From: Microbacterium sp.
Lineage (GTDB): Bacteria; Actinomycetota; Actinomycetes; Actinomycetales; Microbacteriaceae
Assembly: GCA_029267645.1 (NCBI GenBank)
Contig: JAJUIM010000090.1
Coordinates: forward strand, 1 to 7,461
Length of the DNA: 7,461 nucleotides
Reading direction: 5' to 3'
Of this stretch, positions 6,490 through 7,461 are shown piece by piece. The notes beneath the pieces were generated by a model, which saw only the letters and a list, made by a program, of their open reading frames with translations, did no database searches and had not been told where the DNA came from. The first letter of the stretch is position 1, and each line of letters starts with the position of its first letter. Both the position numbers and the translations under genes were made by a program.

Positions 6490-7461
6490 GCGACAATCGT
6501 ACGTGCCGCGCCGCGGATCGCTCGTCGAGGTCGCGCCGGAGCGCCGCGACGGCCGCGTGCTCCCCCTCGCGCACGGCGTACACGCCGACGAGGCGCGCGC
6601 GCGTCGCCTCCGCGTACGCGGGAACGACGTCCCAGGCCGCAGGATCCACGCGCGGATCCTCGCGCAGCGCCGTGAGGAGTGCGCGGCGAGCGATCGCCGC
6701 GCGCCGCGGCGCCACGAGACCCTGCGCCGCGCGGAGCCGGATGTGCACGAGCAGATTCGCGATGTCGAGCGCGGGGTCGCCCGCCGCGAGCGTGTCGACG
6801 TCGATGAGGCCGACACGCGGATCCACGGCGTCGGCGCCGCGCGCGAGGAGCACCTGCTTGTCGTGGAGGTCGCGGTGGATCGTCGCGGCGGGGCGGCCGC
6901 CGAGCTCGCGGAGCCGGCGCGCGACCGAGGCGAGCCGGCGCTCGGCCTCCTCATCGGCGATCGCGCCCGACGCCGCGGCCGCCTCGAGCGCCTTCCGCGT
7001 GGCGCACACCTCTTCCTCGGGTCCGTGCGCCTCGAGGCCCCGCGGATCGAGCGCGTGCAGCTCCGCGAGCGCGCGGCCCGTCGCGTGCCACGCCGCGGCG
7101 ACGAGCGCAGTGCCGGAGGCTTCGTCGGCCGTGAGCTCGAGCAGGGTGCGCTCCCCCACGCTCTCGAGCCGCAGGAGGCCGAGGGCCGCGTCCTCCGCCA
7201 CGACGCGAGGCGCGCGAGCCTCGCGCAGCCCCTCGACCCGCCGCGCGCGCGACGCGACGGACTCGAAGCGGCGCGGCCGCACGACCTTGACGAACTCGGT
7301 GCCGGCGGGCCCGTCGACGCGCACGACGGCGCGGCGCCCGGGGCGGTGCGCGATGAGGCGGGCGCCGGGCTCGGCGCACACCACGGCGAGGCCCGGCAGC
7401 TCGGGGTCGTCGATCGCGCGGGGGTCGCGGCCGACGCGCGCCTCGGCCTCGTCGAGGATCG
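6482..7461 (-). CDS. APH-family phosphotransferase (5' end beyond right edge)
   Basis: A kinase-like small-molecule phosphotransferase of the aminoglycoside/choline phosphotransferase superfamily; substrate unknown. Numbered from a GTG at 7384, Lys33 in FVKVV is the likely ATP-binding lysine. The catalytic loop HRDLHDKQVL spans 170-179, with His170 and base Asp172, and carries Gln177 where most members have Asn. IDVD at 194-197 supplies the metal-binding Asp, followed by AGDPALDIANLL (201-212). The frame stays open and protein-like from 7384 to the right edge, including a segment reading DDPELPGLAVVC that leads into the first strand. The true start is therefore probably outside the window and the 300-residue version truncated. 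The end overlaps the ligase start by 8 nt (GTGACTGA), so the two genes are likely co-transcribed. An antibiotic-resistance role is not implied. Confidence 0.8.
   Translation of the reverse strand, partial: ILDEAEARVGRDPRAIDDPELPGLAVVCAEPGARLIAHRPGRRAVVRVDGPAGTEFVKVVRPRRFESVASRARRVEGLREARAPRVVAEDAALGLLRLESVGERTLLELTADEASGTALVAAAWHATGRALAELHALDPRGLEAHGPEEEVCATRKALEAAAASGAIADEEAERRLASVARRLRELGGRPAATIHRDLHDKQVLLARGADAVDPRVGLIDVDTLAAGDPALDIANLLVHIRLRAAQGLVAPRRAAIARRALLTALREDPRVDPAAWDVVPAYAEATRARLVGVYAVREGEHAAVAALRRDLDERSAARHVRLSRD
6490..6501 (-). promoter_or_regulatory. Candidate -10 element for leaderless ligase transcript
   Basis: TACGAT (complement of 6496-6501) fits TANNNT and ends exactly 6 nt before the GTG at 6489, the same geometry as the OhrR-like gene. 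It lies within the last codons of the phosphotransferase gene. No good -35 element is seen. It would let the ligase be expressed separately from the upstream gene, which would matter because the ligase has no ribosome binding site. Confidence 0.4.

Noticed and set aside
5038..6675. 545-codon open frame on the plus strand
   Set aside because: Antisense to the ligase, whose motifs are complete. The product is a charged, Arg-rich low-complexity sequence and spans two minus-strand genes.
6482..7461. Aminoglycoside resistance gene
   Set aside because: The fold is shared by many kinases of unknown substrate. The catalytic loop differs from typical resistance enzymes and the context is a chromosomal housekeeping region with no mobile element.
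1..7461. Mobile element, prophage, CRISPR array, tRNA or rRNA
   Set aside because: No transposase or integrase motifs, terminal repeats, spaced direct repeats or tRNA-like cloverleaf were seen; composition is uniform across the window.

Overview
The window is gene-dense, very GC-rich (about 70% by eye) bacterial DNA with strong G/C third-position bias. Start codons include GTG, -10-like TANNNT hexamers sit 6-7 nt from some of them, and the genome makes Gln-tRNA through GatCAB. Together these point to a high-GC actinobacterium. The codon style and the small gene in front of gatC suggest Micrococcales, perhaps Microbacteriaceae; that placement is inference.

Layout. Five genes run leftward from a short divergent promoter region at 4302-4343. 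They are a 73-residue protein with a CxxC motif (4080-4301), gatC (3771-4070), gatA (2257-3771), gatB (746-2257), and a glycoside hydrolase family 3 (NagZ-like) lipoprotein that runs off the left edge (1-749). After a 9-nt gap between the first two genes, every junction is a short stop/start overlap, so this looks like one operon. Rightward from the same promoter region runs a MarR regulator of the OhrR type (4344-4784). It meets, tail to tail with 4 nt between stop codons, a long-chain acyl-CoA ligase on the minus strand (4789-6489). The ligase overlaps by 8 nt the end of an APH-family phosphotransferase (6482 to the right edge), which appears to start outside the window.

How the parts fit. 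GatCAB converts misacylated Glu-tRNA(Gln), and in some species Asp-tRNA(Asn), to the amide form. GatA supplies ammonia, GatB activates the tRNA-bound carboxylate, and GatC holds the two together. The 73-residue protein is co-transcribed by position but has no known role. The OhrR-like protein keeps the reactive Cys of peroxide-sensing members, and a perfect 6-1-6 palindrome lies between it and the gat operon. A single operator could therefore control both directions and link peroxide stress to tRNA amidation; this is the most interesting hypothesis here. The phosphotransferase and ligase form a second leftward unit whose shared purpose is unknown.

No tRNA, rRNA, CRISPR array, insertion sequence, prophage or convincing intrinsic terminator was seen, and no gene-free stretch exceeds 50 bases. 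The long overlapping reading frames on opposite strands are ordinary by-products of high GC. At the DNA level, the hexamer GGATCC is strongly over-represented in all three codon phases.
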